A stretch of DNA of 64,000 nt from Paralichthys olivaceus (lineage: Eukaryota > Chordata > Actinopteri > Pleuronectiformes > Paralichthyidae): the NCBI RefSeq assembly GCF_024713975.1, contig NC_091104.1, forward strand, positions 16,449,580 through 16,513,579, read 5' to 3'. The translations under genes were made by a program, and so were the position numbers. Shown here in pieces: positions 49,371-60,521 of this stretch. Numbering within the stretch: position 1 is the first letter of the stretch; every line of letters starts with the position of its first letter. Under the pieces are notes generated by a model that was not told the origin of the DNA, did not search any database, and worked only from the letters and a program-made list of their open reading frames with translations.

Positions 49371-51519
49371 GCAAAAGTGAAGATAAAACATCTTTGTGGG
49401 AGTACTCGGCCCACTCTGGGAAAATACAGGAGGAGAGAATGGCGTTTTCACAAGAAAAATGATGAAAGACAATGTTTTGTATCTAGTGGATCACAATATT
49501 CCTTTTTAAAGGGTTCTAAAAAATATGTCACAAAACAGACGTTCTATTTAGTGATGGAAAACTCAGTGGTGACTTAATACTAACTCATATTCCACACATA
49601 ACATTTCCCTCAAACATGATTCTGTGATAGTAAGGACCACTGGTCAGCAGCGTAGTGAGCGACAATAACTGGGCTCTTCTTCGTCCAGCACATGATTATG
49701 AGGCCAGATGGTGGAGAAACTCACTGCCCTCCCCCACTCACCATCCATGGCTGCACACTTGCCTCCATGGCTTTTACAGCTAGTTATAAAGCTGCTGTAG
49801 CAATACAAAGATGTACTTTTAGAAAACCTATAGCCACACCTAGATTTTTGCAATATGACTGTTCGAGTGTAGTAGAAATGCCAATACACAGCTAAGACCT
49901 TCTTCACAAAATAAATATTGTTAAGTGTTTTGTAGAGATCAGTGTACATGCCTTGTGTAGAAAGGATCATCTTCTTGTCTCTCACAATCTCAACAACACC
50001 TGTTTTTTAAATAATCTAGTTCATTTGTATAGATGCACAACTGCAAAAGATGTTCATTCACATCTAACAAGTTAGACAAAATATCTCCTGTCTTTTAATC
50101 AGTTTTTTTTGGATTATTGCATAAGTCATTTTAACCAAGTCTTCTTCTTCTCAATATCAGCTGCATAAAGATTTTAAGATCTGGCCTCTTAAATCATTAA
50201 CCTGATCACTAATATACCTTGGAGATAGGCCACAACATTTGTGTCTTGTGTAACATATGCAAGGTCTAAATAAAAGTCCTTGGTGTGCAAAGCGCCCCAT
50301 TCTCACAAAAACAGGGTGCCCCTTTTGAAAAGGCTAACTCTGCCAGGGAAACCCATTCCTCCGCCTGGCTGCATAAAATTAATTGCAAGTCCACACATGC
50401 AAGTGTGGCCGAATAAATACAGTGCCCCACTAGAGGTACACAGATGCCAAACTCTCCCACGGTGCCCAGAAAGAGAGGAACTAAAGGAACAGCTTACTTT
50501 GGAGAAAGGCTTCCAGGAATTTAGCTGAATTTACTAGAAGTCATCTGTGCAACATATGCACATGAAAACAACTGGGTGGAGAGTTCCAGTTCGTAAATGT
50601 TTACTTCTGGAGTTAGTTGCAGTGATGTCCAACATGTTGTCAGGAAACCATGTGACAGAAGGCAGGCATTCCACACAGAGACAAAAGGAGCTAGGCTCAA
50701 TAATGTGAGGGGAGATGCAGATGAGTGTGTAAGGAGCACTGTCTAAAACTGCAGAAACTGACCTGAGATTAAGGTAAGAAACTTATTACTTAAACTATCA
50801 TTATAATACCTCTCTTTTGAAGAATCAGACTGGTGGTACTATGTCATGTTATTATTATTTGTTATTTGTATTGTCAGAAGACCCAAAATGAGATTACACC
50901 ATATCCTTCAAAATTCCAGTGCAATACAAAAACAATTCAAAACACACAACAGCCATGTTGTTGCAGATTATGATAATTTCTACATTAAAACAGCCAGTAT
51001 ATTCATGTTACCTATTGAAAGAGAGACCTTTTTTGCAGTTGTTTTATGTGTTTAGTTAATTGTTTTATTTGTTCTCTGAAGGACATTTATTGATTTTCAT
51101 AGAATGCTATCACACTCCTTTATTCCTTATCACATAAGAATCAACGACTAGTTGAATCAAGGAAAACTGTATTTGTTTTTAGATACTTGACGATGTTACA
51201 TCTCTCGTCCTGGATGCCTCTTCCGCTCTGAAAGCTTACGTGCTGCTTGTAAGGTCCAATTTCCCCGAGTTGTGAGGTTGTTCCGTCTTCTGTGTGTTCA
51301 AGTGCTTTGAAGGTGGACTGAGGAAAAACATGGATTCTGTAAGCAGAGTTTATTGTATTTTGGGCACCTCTTTTCACTATTTGCATAATAATGAAGGATC
51401 ATGTGTGATGGGCATCTGGATGATTAGATCTTTTTTTTCATGCTGTGGTCCTGACAGTTGCAAAGTCACCTGAGACTAAGAATCAAATTTATCAAGTCAT
51501 CATAACATCCTTCTTTGAT

Positions 51520-51692
51520 TTTTCAACTTGTCCACCTTTTCTACCTCTTTTTGCACTGTTACCCTACTATATGTCATATGTTTATATTTTATATATCTTT
51601 ACACTGGTTGCACTGTTTTTGGAGTGGTTTTTAAATCTCATTGTACATGTGTATAGTGACAGTAAAGGCATTCTATTCTATTCTAGAAGATG
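51520..51692 (+). mobile_element. LINE-like 3' end with ATTCT tail
   Basis: Ends in cagtaaaggcattctattctattctag, the short-repeat tail typical of truncated non-LTR elements in fish. The upstream part (ttgcactg..., catatgtttatattttata) fits the 3'UTR of such elements. Class uncertain. Confidence 0.45.
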
Positions 51693-53239
51693 TTTACATA
51701 TCGTCATCAAGATGTCCCTAATCCTTGACAGCGATTTGACTTGGGGTTGTTTGTTACTTGGATTTGAATTTAAACAATGGCCTCAAAAGCTTGTGTTTGT
51801 GTTTGTTTTCATGTTCGTAAATGTTTGACCCGAGAGCCAATAGTAGTCCAGCAGCGGCTGGAACATAAAGTGTGAGTTTTTGTTGAAAAAAGACAAATAA
51901 TTATGTTTGCAGTTGTGTTGAGGTAAAAAGATTGTTTTACACATTAGTAGGTATGTGTTACATATGGAAGCCACTATGATGAGAAAAATAAAGTCATTAT
52001 AATGAGAAACGTTATCAAAATAATGACTTAGTATCTCATAATTATGAGTTAGTACCACATAATTATGACTTACTATCTCATAATCATGATACTGACTGAG
52101 GGTGAGGCGCAGTGGAGCAGGGAAGCCATGGTTGAAAGACTGCGTTCAAGCCAGCCTCCCACATTTGCGTGGTCAAACAAGCCACTCATCATTTTTTTGG
52201 AGTGCGCAATTGATATTTATTGTAATTGTTGTGAGGCGGCTCTGAGGTTTAGAGGAGATGTTTTGTACTTAAACTATGTATGTTTTGAGTAATCCTGTGT
52301 CAAAATCCCCTCTGCAGAACAAGAATGAGCCTCTTCTGCTATCTTTGATGAGGGATAAAAAAGTATTTTTGCCATAAATTCTTCATGAGACTGATATTGT
52401 TGGACTTAGGATTTGTTAGAGTTTTACCACAAATACTATAAAGTACTTATAATGTGTACTTTTTGTGTAATAGACAAAGCTTATCCTATCCAAAGATAAT
52501 ACTCAGATTCCAGAGGATAATGAAAGCCAGGGTAACATCATTGTGAAATTTGAGAAATTCCACAATTTTCCCACATTTCCACAATGAATTGGTTGAAACT
52601 TGGGGGCTTTCAAAACACATTGCTATGACTGATATATTCTGTTCAGGGTATCTCTGACTACAAACTATCCAATAACCAAGCATTATTACTATATTTATTT
52701 GAAGAAATACCACAATAAATGGCCCACATATACTTTGAAACACTGAAACGTTCGGTGCATGCAAAAAACAATCATTGTTTTACCTCTATTTGTTTTAAAG
52801 TCACTAGTTATTTCCATAAATCAATATCCAAGTGTGGCAAGCGAGGGACTTAAATTATAATTTAACTCAAATCAGGAAGTAACCAAAACCAACAACGCCA
52901 CCCTGGAGTTTAACCCGAGGAAGAAAAAAAAAGAAAAGAACAAATAAATGTGTGAGGAAAACAATAAACTCAAATATATTCTAAACCAAGGACAACACAA
53001 GTTTGTTATACTGAGAAGGCAGGAGACGTGTTTCCAATCAAATGTACAAAAGTTTATTTCAGAAATATTAAGAACAGTGGGAATTTACCCTAAAGTGGAG
53101 TCTTGTTACTTAATACTAAAAACACCAGGCTTCCTCCAGGGCTGGGGCCGCTATGGTTAGGGTGAGAGAGGAGGGAGTGCAGGCGTTAACTAAAGTGGGA
53201 CCAGGAGCAACAAATCTCCATCACAGGAGGACTCAGAGA

Positions 53240-54830
53240 CTAGCCTGTCAGGGGGAAAGGGATGGCTGGCCACAGCCCGGCCAGGGGACTCAGGTTATGG
53301 AGAGTTTGATTGAATCTTTCACAATGACTATTACCTGCTGGGTGATACGGGGTGGTACGAGACTTTTGAATGCCATAGAGACTGCAAAGTTGCTGGATAA
53401 GTGCGTTCTCGAAGTTGCGTCCCTGATCCGAGTGTATCCTTGCGGGAACCCCAAACTTCGAAAACCACTCCACCACCAAAACGTGGGCCACTGTAGAAGC
53501 ATGTTGATCACGGGTGGGGATGGCAAGCGTATATTTACTGAAGATGTCTGTCATCACCAAGACATTTTCCATGCCATTTCGAGCGGGCTCTAGCAGGGTG
53601 TAATAGATGGCCAGAATCTCATTTGGTCTTGATGCTAGAAGGTGTCCCATGGGGTTCCGGGCAGCAGGCTGGTTGTCCTTGGCGACCTGACACGCCCACA
53701 GGCTTGGCACCATTTTGCAACCTCTGTTGACATACCTGGCCAGTAACACCGGGATCGTAGGAGAGCAAGGGTCCGTTCCACACCTTGATGGCCATGCTCC
53801 TGATGAACTTGTGTTAACACCTCGGGGACCAACACAGCAGGCAGGAGCAGCTGGAAGGTTGGCTCAGCACCATCAGGGTGAAAGATCTGCCGATACAGGA
53901 TGTCATCCCTCTTAACCAGCCGGCCCCATTGTTGCAGCAGGATCAATGCAGGTGAGGAGAGTTGTTGCCGCTCTGCATAACTGGGAGGCCAGCCCAGCTC
54001 CCAGTACCTCAGGACTTCCTGGATGACTGAATCAGCCTGCTGCAGGGTGCCTGTTGGAGAGATTTGGGGAGCATGGCTGCGATGTCTGATGTGCCAGCTG
54101 AGTGCTGACGGGACAAAGCATCTGCATTTCTGTTACTTCTGCCAGATCGATATTTCAGCTTGAAATCATAAAAGGCCAATTGGGCTGCCCAGTGTTGTTC
54201 TGTAGCACCACGCTTTGCAGAGGAGAAAGTGACTGAGTGGATTATTGTCCTAATAAACAATACAACAGTGGCCCAACAGATACTCTCTGAATTGTTCACT
54301 CATTGCCCACTTCAGGGCCAGGAACTCCAACTTCATTGAACTATAGTTCGACATGTTACGCTCTGTGGGCCTCAGATTAGCAGATATTACGTGGCCCAAG
54401 TAACGCACCTCTGGCTGGAAGAAGGCGTATTTAGAGAGCTTCGCCTTTAGTCCTTCCTGCTGGAGCCGACCTAGCACCACAGCAAGCCGCTGAAGATGCT
54501 GCTGAATAGTGGAAGAGAACACAACAATATCATAGAGGTAGAGGAGCCATGACTGACCCTCTTGATCACCAAAGATTCTCTGCATTAATCTCTGGAAGGT
54601 ACTGGGGCGTTACAGAGTTCGAATGGCATACGGTTCCATTCGAACAGCCCAAATGGAGTGCAGAATGTGGTTTTGGGCCGATCCTCCTCAGTGACTGGGA
54701 CCTGGTTGTACCTGGTTGTACCCACTGGCCATGCACAAGGTTGAATACAGGCAAACAGATACTCCTTCCATCAAAGGCCATTGAAACCAATGAAGAATGG
54801 CTCCTCCGGCTAATGTTGCACCTAGTGTAT
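53240..54830 (-). pseudogene. Decayed Ty3/Gypsy LTR-retrotransposon pol fragment
   Basis: In minus-strand order: reverse transcriptase end (FCTPFGLFEWNRMPF, then a YLGHVIS segment), RNase H (FYDFKLKYRSGRSNRNADAL), integrase zinc finger (HGHQGVERTLALLRSRCYWP...C..C) and integrase core (HSDQGRNFENAL, ..GNSHCERFNQTL). The pieces lie in several frames. The catalytic YxDD box reads YLYD and the first integrase aspartate position reads Tyr (LAIYYTL), so both active sites are lost. No gag, protease or LTRs were recognised on either side. Confidence 0.85.
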
Positions 54831-55447
54831 TAATAACAATACATCAACCTCATTATTCATAGGGAATTCAATGAGCCCCTCATATATGTGTACAGAAAAT
54901 ACCCACATTTTAATTTTTTATTTTCTGGAAATTTTTCAAAATGACCTCCTCTTCTGGGGCTTTAGACAGACAGGCAAGGTTGGTTTGCCTGTGGAAATTC
55001 AAAATTAAACATCTCAACAATGGACCAATGGATGCTGTCTGTATCACACCTGTTGTTAAGTAGTGAGTCTATTTCTTTCCTACACTCACTGAATTTCAAC
55101 CTGCTGATGGATTCAGGATAGCCAGAGATTAATGGCTCCGTGCTAGGGATGAATAGGGTCTGGAATAGTTGGGTTGGATTCACAAGTTGTAGAATACAAC
55201 AAAACAATGTGGTTGGCGATGGTTTATCAGGGGAAGTGATAAGGAAGATATCGAACAGAGGGGAAACTGGGCTTTGATTGGCCTGGTGCACTAATGGGGA
55301 ACACAGTGACCAATCGTGGTTGAAAGTAGGTCCCAACAGTTCAAATGCTAAAATTGTGTAACCCACTTGTGGTTAGGTTACCATCTACTAGTTTTGGTGA
55401 GGAGCTAAGGGACAAAGACTGTAATAACCATAAATTAAAGAACGGAT

Positions 55448-55795
55448 AGGTTCAGTGTGTAAGATCTAGGTGAAAGGGAATCATTGGCAGAAATTTAATA
55501 TAGAATAATCCTTGTGATGTTTTCATTAGTTCATTTCATTTAATTTGTATGTTTTCTTTACACCAGAAAAGGCCCTTTATATATCAATACTTTATATTTA
55601 CATCGAGGGGGTCCTTATACGGAGGCCGCCATGTTTTTTACATTGTCCAGAGTGAACAAATGAAACACCTTTTGAGTTTTTATGACAACTGAAGGCTGCA
55701 ACAGGTTCTTTTTCTCCCATCCTTGTTTGAAAGGGGAAGGTGAGGAAAGGGGTATTCAGCTGTAACATGCAATTTAAACACTAGATATCACAAAA
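55448..55795 (-). mobile_element. piggyBac-like MITE, one end degraded
   Basis: Begins AGGTTCAGTGTGTAAG; the interior matches the 48002 copy; the far TIR is replaced by unrelated sequence after ctagatatcacaaaat. Confidence 0.6.
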
Positions 55796-56333
55796 TAAAC
55801 TTAAATTAACAGGTGATAATTCACAAGCATTCGAAAAAATTATTTGTATGAAAATAAAAATTGGGCCCTTTAAAATAAGTGTCTTTAAAATGTGTTTATT
55901 ATGATCACTCTTGGTGTGTGTTTTGTCAACCCACTGTCTTTAGTTTGTTAATATCAGTGACCCTTCCTGTGACAGTTCCTTGTATGACATGTCCCCTATA
56001 TGAGTGTATGTAGCAGTTTGGATGACTGGCACCACCCTACAACCCATAGGATCACATTGGGAGGCTCGCCATCAATAAGAAAGGATCTCCAAAAGTTGTT
56101 CTCGCTCTGTCCATAAGACCTGACCGAGATCAATGAAAAGAACCGGGACCTTCCCGGTTCTGTTTTGTTTTGTTCCAGTTACCTGTTATACCAGTTATCT
56201 GTTTATCAGTTAGCTGTACAGAAAGCTCTACTTACTAAACCTCCAATGATTTGTTTCAATTCTACTCGTCTGTTGTGATCGCTCCCACATGAGCACGTCT
56301 CTGCTCTCTCTCTAACACTCATCATAACGCTGA

Positions 56334-56493
56334 TCAATCATGTTGAGCTCAGGGCGGTACATGACCTAACAATCAATTCTGAGTGACTGATCTCCCACTA
56401 CTAGTTAAAACTGTCAATCATGTTGAGCTGGAGGCGGAACTTGTTCACGCTGTTAATTCTGAGAAGCTGACATCTCACCACTTGTTGAAATAA
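56334..56493 (+). repeat. 80-bp tandem duplication upstream of slc10a1
   Basis: Two units begin tcaatcatgttgagct at 56334 and 56414 and share ggcgg, aattctgag and ctgatctcccac/ctgacatctcacc blocks. They lie about 240-400 bp upstream of the slc10a1 start codon. Confidence 0.7.
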
Positions 56494-56728
56494 GAATAAT
56501 CCTTGATGTATATTTTACCCCTTTAATGTTACTGGGTTACAATTGTAACAGCTGTTCCTTGATTTGCATGTAGGATGTGACGATTCTCATTTAATTCTAT
56601 TCAATTTAAATAGTAATGCATCTCCAACTTTAATCATTTTGCCATGTGTGTATTTTGTTTGCTTTGTTTGACAGGGGAAAGACTCAGGACAGTAAGCAAA
56701 TAGCAACAGGATTTGGACGAGGGCCACA

Positions 56729-58614
56729 ATGAATGTGACAGAAGTCGAACAGGAAAAAGCAAACATCTACAGTCAAGGAAATGCTACTGGCAATGGAAGC
56801 GTGGATGCCATGAGCATCTTGTTCCCCTATGAGAAAACCCTCAACATTGTCTCCCTCCTCATCCTCATAATCACCATGATATCCCTTGGTTGTACGATGG
56901 AGATTTCCAGAATTAAGAACCATTTCCTCAGTCCTAAAGGTGTAATCATTGCAACAGTGTCCCAGTTTGGCATCATGCCTCTCACTGCTTTCTGTTTGGC
57001 CAAAATCCTTCAGATGGATAACATGAAGGCTGTGGCTTTGCTCATATGTGGCTGCTGTCCAGGGGGAACCTTATCAAACATTTTAACCCTGGCCATTAAG
57101 GGGGACATGAACCTCAGGTAAATATTTGATATATTGACTCCTGTCTTGTTAGAGGAATGCAAATGGCTACAATAATTAACTACCTATAAGCTGTGTCAGC
57201 ACATTCTGCTGTCATTGACGTTTATCTTTATAAACAGAAAAAACAAGGCTTTGCATGATCAATTTCAGACATGTCAGTCTATTAATGTTGTGTCTTTCCC
57301 TGCTTCCAGCATTGTATTGACCACTTGCTCCAGCTTCACGGCCATGGCTCTGATGCCTTTGCTGCTCTTTATTTACTGCCGAGGCTTCCCCGGTCTGGAA
57401 AAGGCCATCCCTTACGTTACTATCATCACGACCCTCTTGCTCACACTGGTGCCTTGTGGCATCGGAATCGCCATAAAACACTACAAGCCAAAGTCTGCCG
57501 TAGTGGTGAAAAAAGTAAGACTCTTGTATTTCTGTCTCACATAAACACAGCCATCACAAGAACAGATAAATTGATGAAGACCAGGACCCAGAAACTGAGG
57601 GAATCCAGCCATAACTGACCTTTCTTCTTCAACGTCAAAAATGTTGTCAGAGAAAAAAAAGACTTTTGGACACAAGTTGTGATGTTACCAACATTATTCA
57701 TCAAAGATTCCTCTAAAATGTAAAGGAGCCAAGTGGATTATCGTAACATGCTTCCGCTCTCTCGGTATCAACAGGTTGGTCTCATCATCCTGACTATTTT
57801 CATTATAATTCCTATCCTGTCTTGCGCTGCCATCAAAGATGTACTGTGGCTCGCCCTCACAGCAGATACTTTGACAGCGGCTGCTCTGATGCCACTGATT
57901 GGCTACGTGCTGGGATATGTCTTGTCTCTCGTTTGCGGACTCAATGCTCAGTGAGTGAACACACACTGGATATACCAATCTTTGTTTAAAAAGCTATTCT
58001 GTACTAGTACCTGTGTCCCAGTAACTACAGAATAAAGTGAGCCAACAGAGTGCATTTGAATGAAATGTGCAGTAGTCTGTCACACAACAGTGTTGAAAAG
58101 CCTCAGATATTCGGAAATCTGGAAATCTTGTTATTTCAAGAGTTCTGACGTTGTTGGTAGTTAAGAATCAAATTGGTGTCACTAAAAAATACCATTTACA
58201 TATCTCTCCATCTTTTTGCAGATGCAGGAGGACCATCTCCATGGAGACGGGGTGTCAAAACATCCAGCTGTGCTTTGCCATCCTAAAGGTGGCTTTTTCA
58301 CTGAAGACCCTCGGACCCAGTTTTTTCTTTCCGCTGCTATATATGGCTTTCCAATGTATTGAGGCTTTTCTCCTGACCCTTTGTCTCAGATGTTACCTAA
58401 GATTCAAGGCACCAGCTGAGGGTAAATATCACAGCTGCTGGCCTGTGTGTGTGTTTTCATACCGCGAGGCTGGGAGAGAGCGGTGGGAGAGGTTATATGA
58501 GCACATTTGTCACCATTGGTGCTTTTGAATGCAGACATCTAATATCATCTGTCTTTTACAGATACAAGCTATAACAGTGTTGACACTAAGCATGAGGCAG
58601 TGAACCAACCATGA
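56729..58614 (+). CDS. slc10a1: Sodium/bile acid cotransporter (NTCP, SLC10A1)
   Basis: Five coding exons, 56729-57117, 57310-57514, 57775-57950, 58222-58421 and 58562-58614, give 340 residues; human 349. The N-terminal segment has NXT/S sites (NVT, NAT, NGS), then hydrophobic helices with the family signatures [54 protein letters not shown] and [13 protein letters not shown]. Residues of the two sodium sites (Ser-Asn in TLSNI, Glu and Gln in METGCQNIQ) are kept. It imports conjugated bile acids with sodium at the basolateral hepatocyte membrane. A splice acceptor at 56673-56674 (TTTGACAG) implies an upstream 5'UTR exon. SLC10A2 is the main alternative; sequence and the susd6 neighbour favour SLC10A1. 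The tail ([17 protein letters not shown]) is divergent. Confidence 0.93.
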
Positions 58615-58914
58615 CGGCATCACCAAAAAGCACTCTATGCTGGAGAAGGAATAGAAGAGGAGCTGAATCGTACAGAGATGACAGAGTTTTTTAGTGAATT
58701 AACTGTTCAACTCAGGCCTGTGTTACTGACAGAGATTGGTTAAGCATGTGCAACTAATACTCTAATTGTTTAATATACTATGTTACTTTTGACGTAGAGA
58801 GTTGATTAAAAATTATATTTTTATTTATATTTTGATTCTAAAATGTGAAGGAATAATAATTACCTAATTTTATGACAGTGTATTGTATATAGAGCATTTT
58901 GATTGTATTTTGAC

Positions 58915-58920
58915 AATAAA
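58915..58920 (+). terminator. slc10a1: Polyadenylation signal of slc10a1
   Basis: AATAAA 300 nt after the slc10a1 stop codon, followed by a T/G-rich stretch (atgttgatgtgtcattt). Confidence 0.65.
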
Positions 58921-58939
58921 ATGTTGATGTGTCATTTGC

Positions 58940-60521
58940 TATTACATACTGGAATTAAAATGTGTTGAATGAAAAGTCAATGATATTAGTGGAGGGCACT
59001 CGGAGAGCACACACTTCCACCAAGGCCCAATAGTCCCCTTACAAAATTTAAATTCATTAGATTGAGATTTTTATTTGGTCTGCGCAAGTTGCACAGTCAT
59101 AAATATCAGTCCCCTAAACAAGTCCGATTTTTCATAAACCATAAAAACACTTCACACACACTTCCTTGACGGAGATAAAGCACACTCTAATGAAAACAAT
59201 AGACAAATTGAACATCTCAAATCATATTTAATCAAAATGATCATGTTATAATACAGAGCAAACATAATTTAAAACCTTTCACATATATTAAAATACCATC
59301 TTCACAAAAAAAAGACAAATACATTTCTCAGTCCAAAAGTAAACTCAAAGGACAGTCAAACAAAGTGAACACTGACATTATACTAAGCTATACACTTAAT
59401 CATTTTTTGTGTTTGACCTTGCGTTTTGTGTTGGATCTTGCCACTTTTTACAACGTCACATTGAACGTGCCTGCATTAGAATTCAAAATGAAGCAGCAAA
59501 GTTTTTCAAAGTTTCCAAGAGGTGTGGAAGCATCAAAAGAAGCCATGGCTGATCAACAGCATTCTGGACACATATAAATAAAATATGCATTTTTAGTTTC
59601 CTTAAAACAGGAGTTTCCAAGCAGCCTGAATAAATAAATTATAATATTTTCCAGTGTACAAGTGATGTGTCTGACAGAACCACACTAAAGCAGTGAAGGC
59701 GTTTAACTGACATTCATTTCTGAAATTCCTTATTGTACATATCATAGATAAACTGTGCATAGAAGTGGAAAGCTAAGGCCATTGGGGGAAAGGGTATGCA
59801 GGAGAGAAGTAGGGATGAAATGTGTTGAATGCAGGCCCCACAAAAACAAACATAAATCACTTTAAATGTTTGTCCTCAATCCAAAGAAAAACTCAGCGTT
59901 AATCTCTTAGGTTGGACAAGCAGCCTTATACTGTACACTGACCCGAGGAATGGTGTGAGTCATGATTAATAACCCTTAAATAATGATAAATATAATTACA
60001 AAAAGACAATGCTGTGAGTGGACATGACAGCAATCTAGATTATCTGGCTTTCATGCAGCTTTTCTAACATGTGTCTTACATGGTGTGATATAATATGTGG
60101 TTAAAGAAAAGGAACAGTAAACGGGACAATGATGAGATTAAAAGCTCCCAAAATAAGTTTGCAGCTTCACCCATCTTTCAAAAATATGTTAGTCTTTTTT
60201 AGTTTTCCAATAGACACATAACTTCAGAGGTGCCTGTTCCTTTCTGTTTTTATTCTACATTTTCAAACCGAGCTTCAGACATTGGACGTTACATGAGTAG
60301 TGTAGTTCCTATAAAGAAATGTAAGCATGTATCTACATGAGAATCCCTTCTCTGTTCTCCTTTGGGGTGGCCAGAGGAAGTGTTTTCTGAGTGAGCCACA
60401 GCTTCACTCAGAGCCTCTTCGGCCAGGCTGGTCTGTGTTGACAGCTGTGTTGACAAACTCTCAAGAGGCATCCCACTCACCAGTAGCAGCTCTGGTTGTC
60501 AAATAAGTCCAATGTATGTTT
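58940..60521 (-). other. Convergent 3' region of slc10a1 and susd6
   Basis: Probably the susd6 3'UTR in its right part. Candidate minus-strand polyadenylation signals are AATAAA at 60254-60249 and ATTAAA near 59227-59232. A diverged piece of the dispersed repeat occupies 58990-59175. No other gene seen. Confidence 0.4.

Larger units (their letters stand above)
47950..56670. other. Gene-free, mobile-element-rich region between max and slc10a1
   Basis: Holds two piggyBac-like MITEs, a truncated L1, a LINE-like 3' tail, a decayed Ty3/Gypsy pol and an 80-bp tandem duplication. The rest (for example 49.4-51.5, 51.7-53.1 and 54.9-55.4 kb) is AT-rich sequence in which I recognise nothing. SRSF5 and SMOC1, neighbours of SLC10A1 in human, are not seen. 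Confidence 0.6.

Noticed and set aside
50280-50528. 82-codon plus ORF and 64-codon minus ORF
   Set aside because: Proline-rich short frames with no recognised motif; possibly part of an unknown repeat.
51445-51828. 127-codon plus ORF with hydrophobic stretches
   Set aside because: Overlaps a LINE-like 3' end and is AT-rich; hydrophobicity reflects T-rich DNA.
59365-59577. 70-codon plus ORF between slc10a1 and susd6
   Set aside because: Lies in the likely antisense 3'UTR of susd6 with no recognised similarity.
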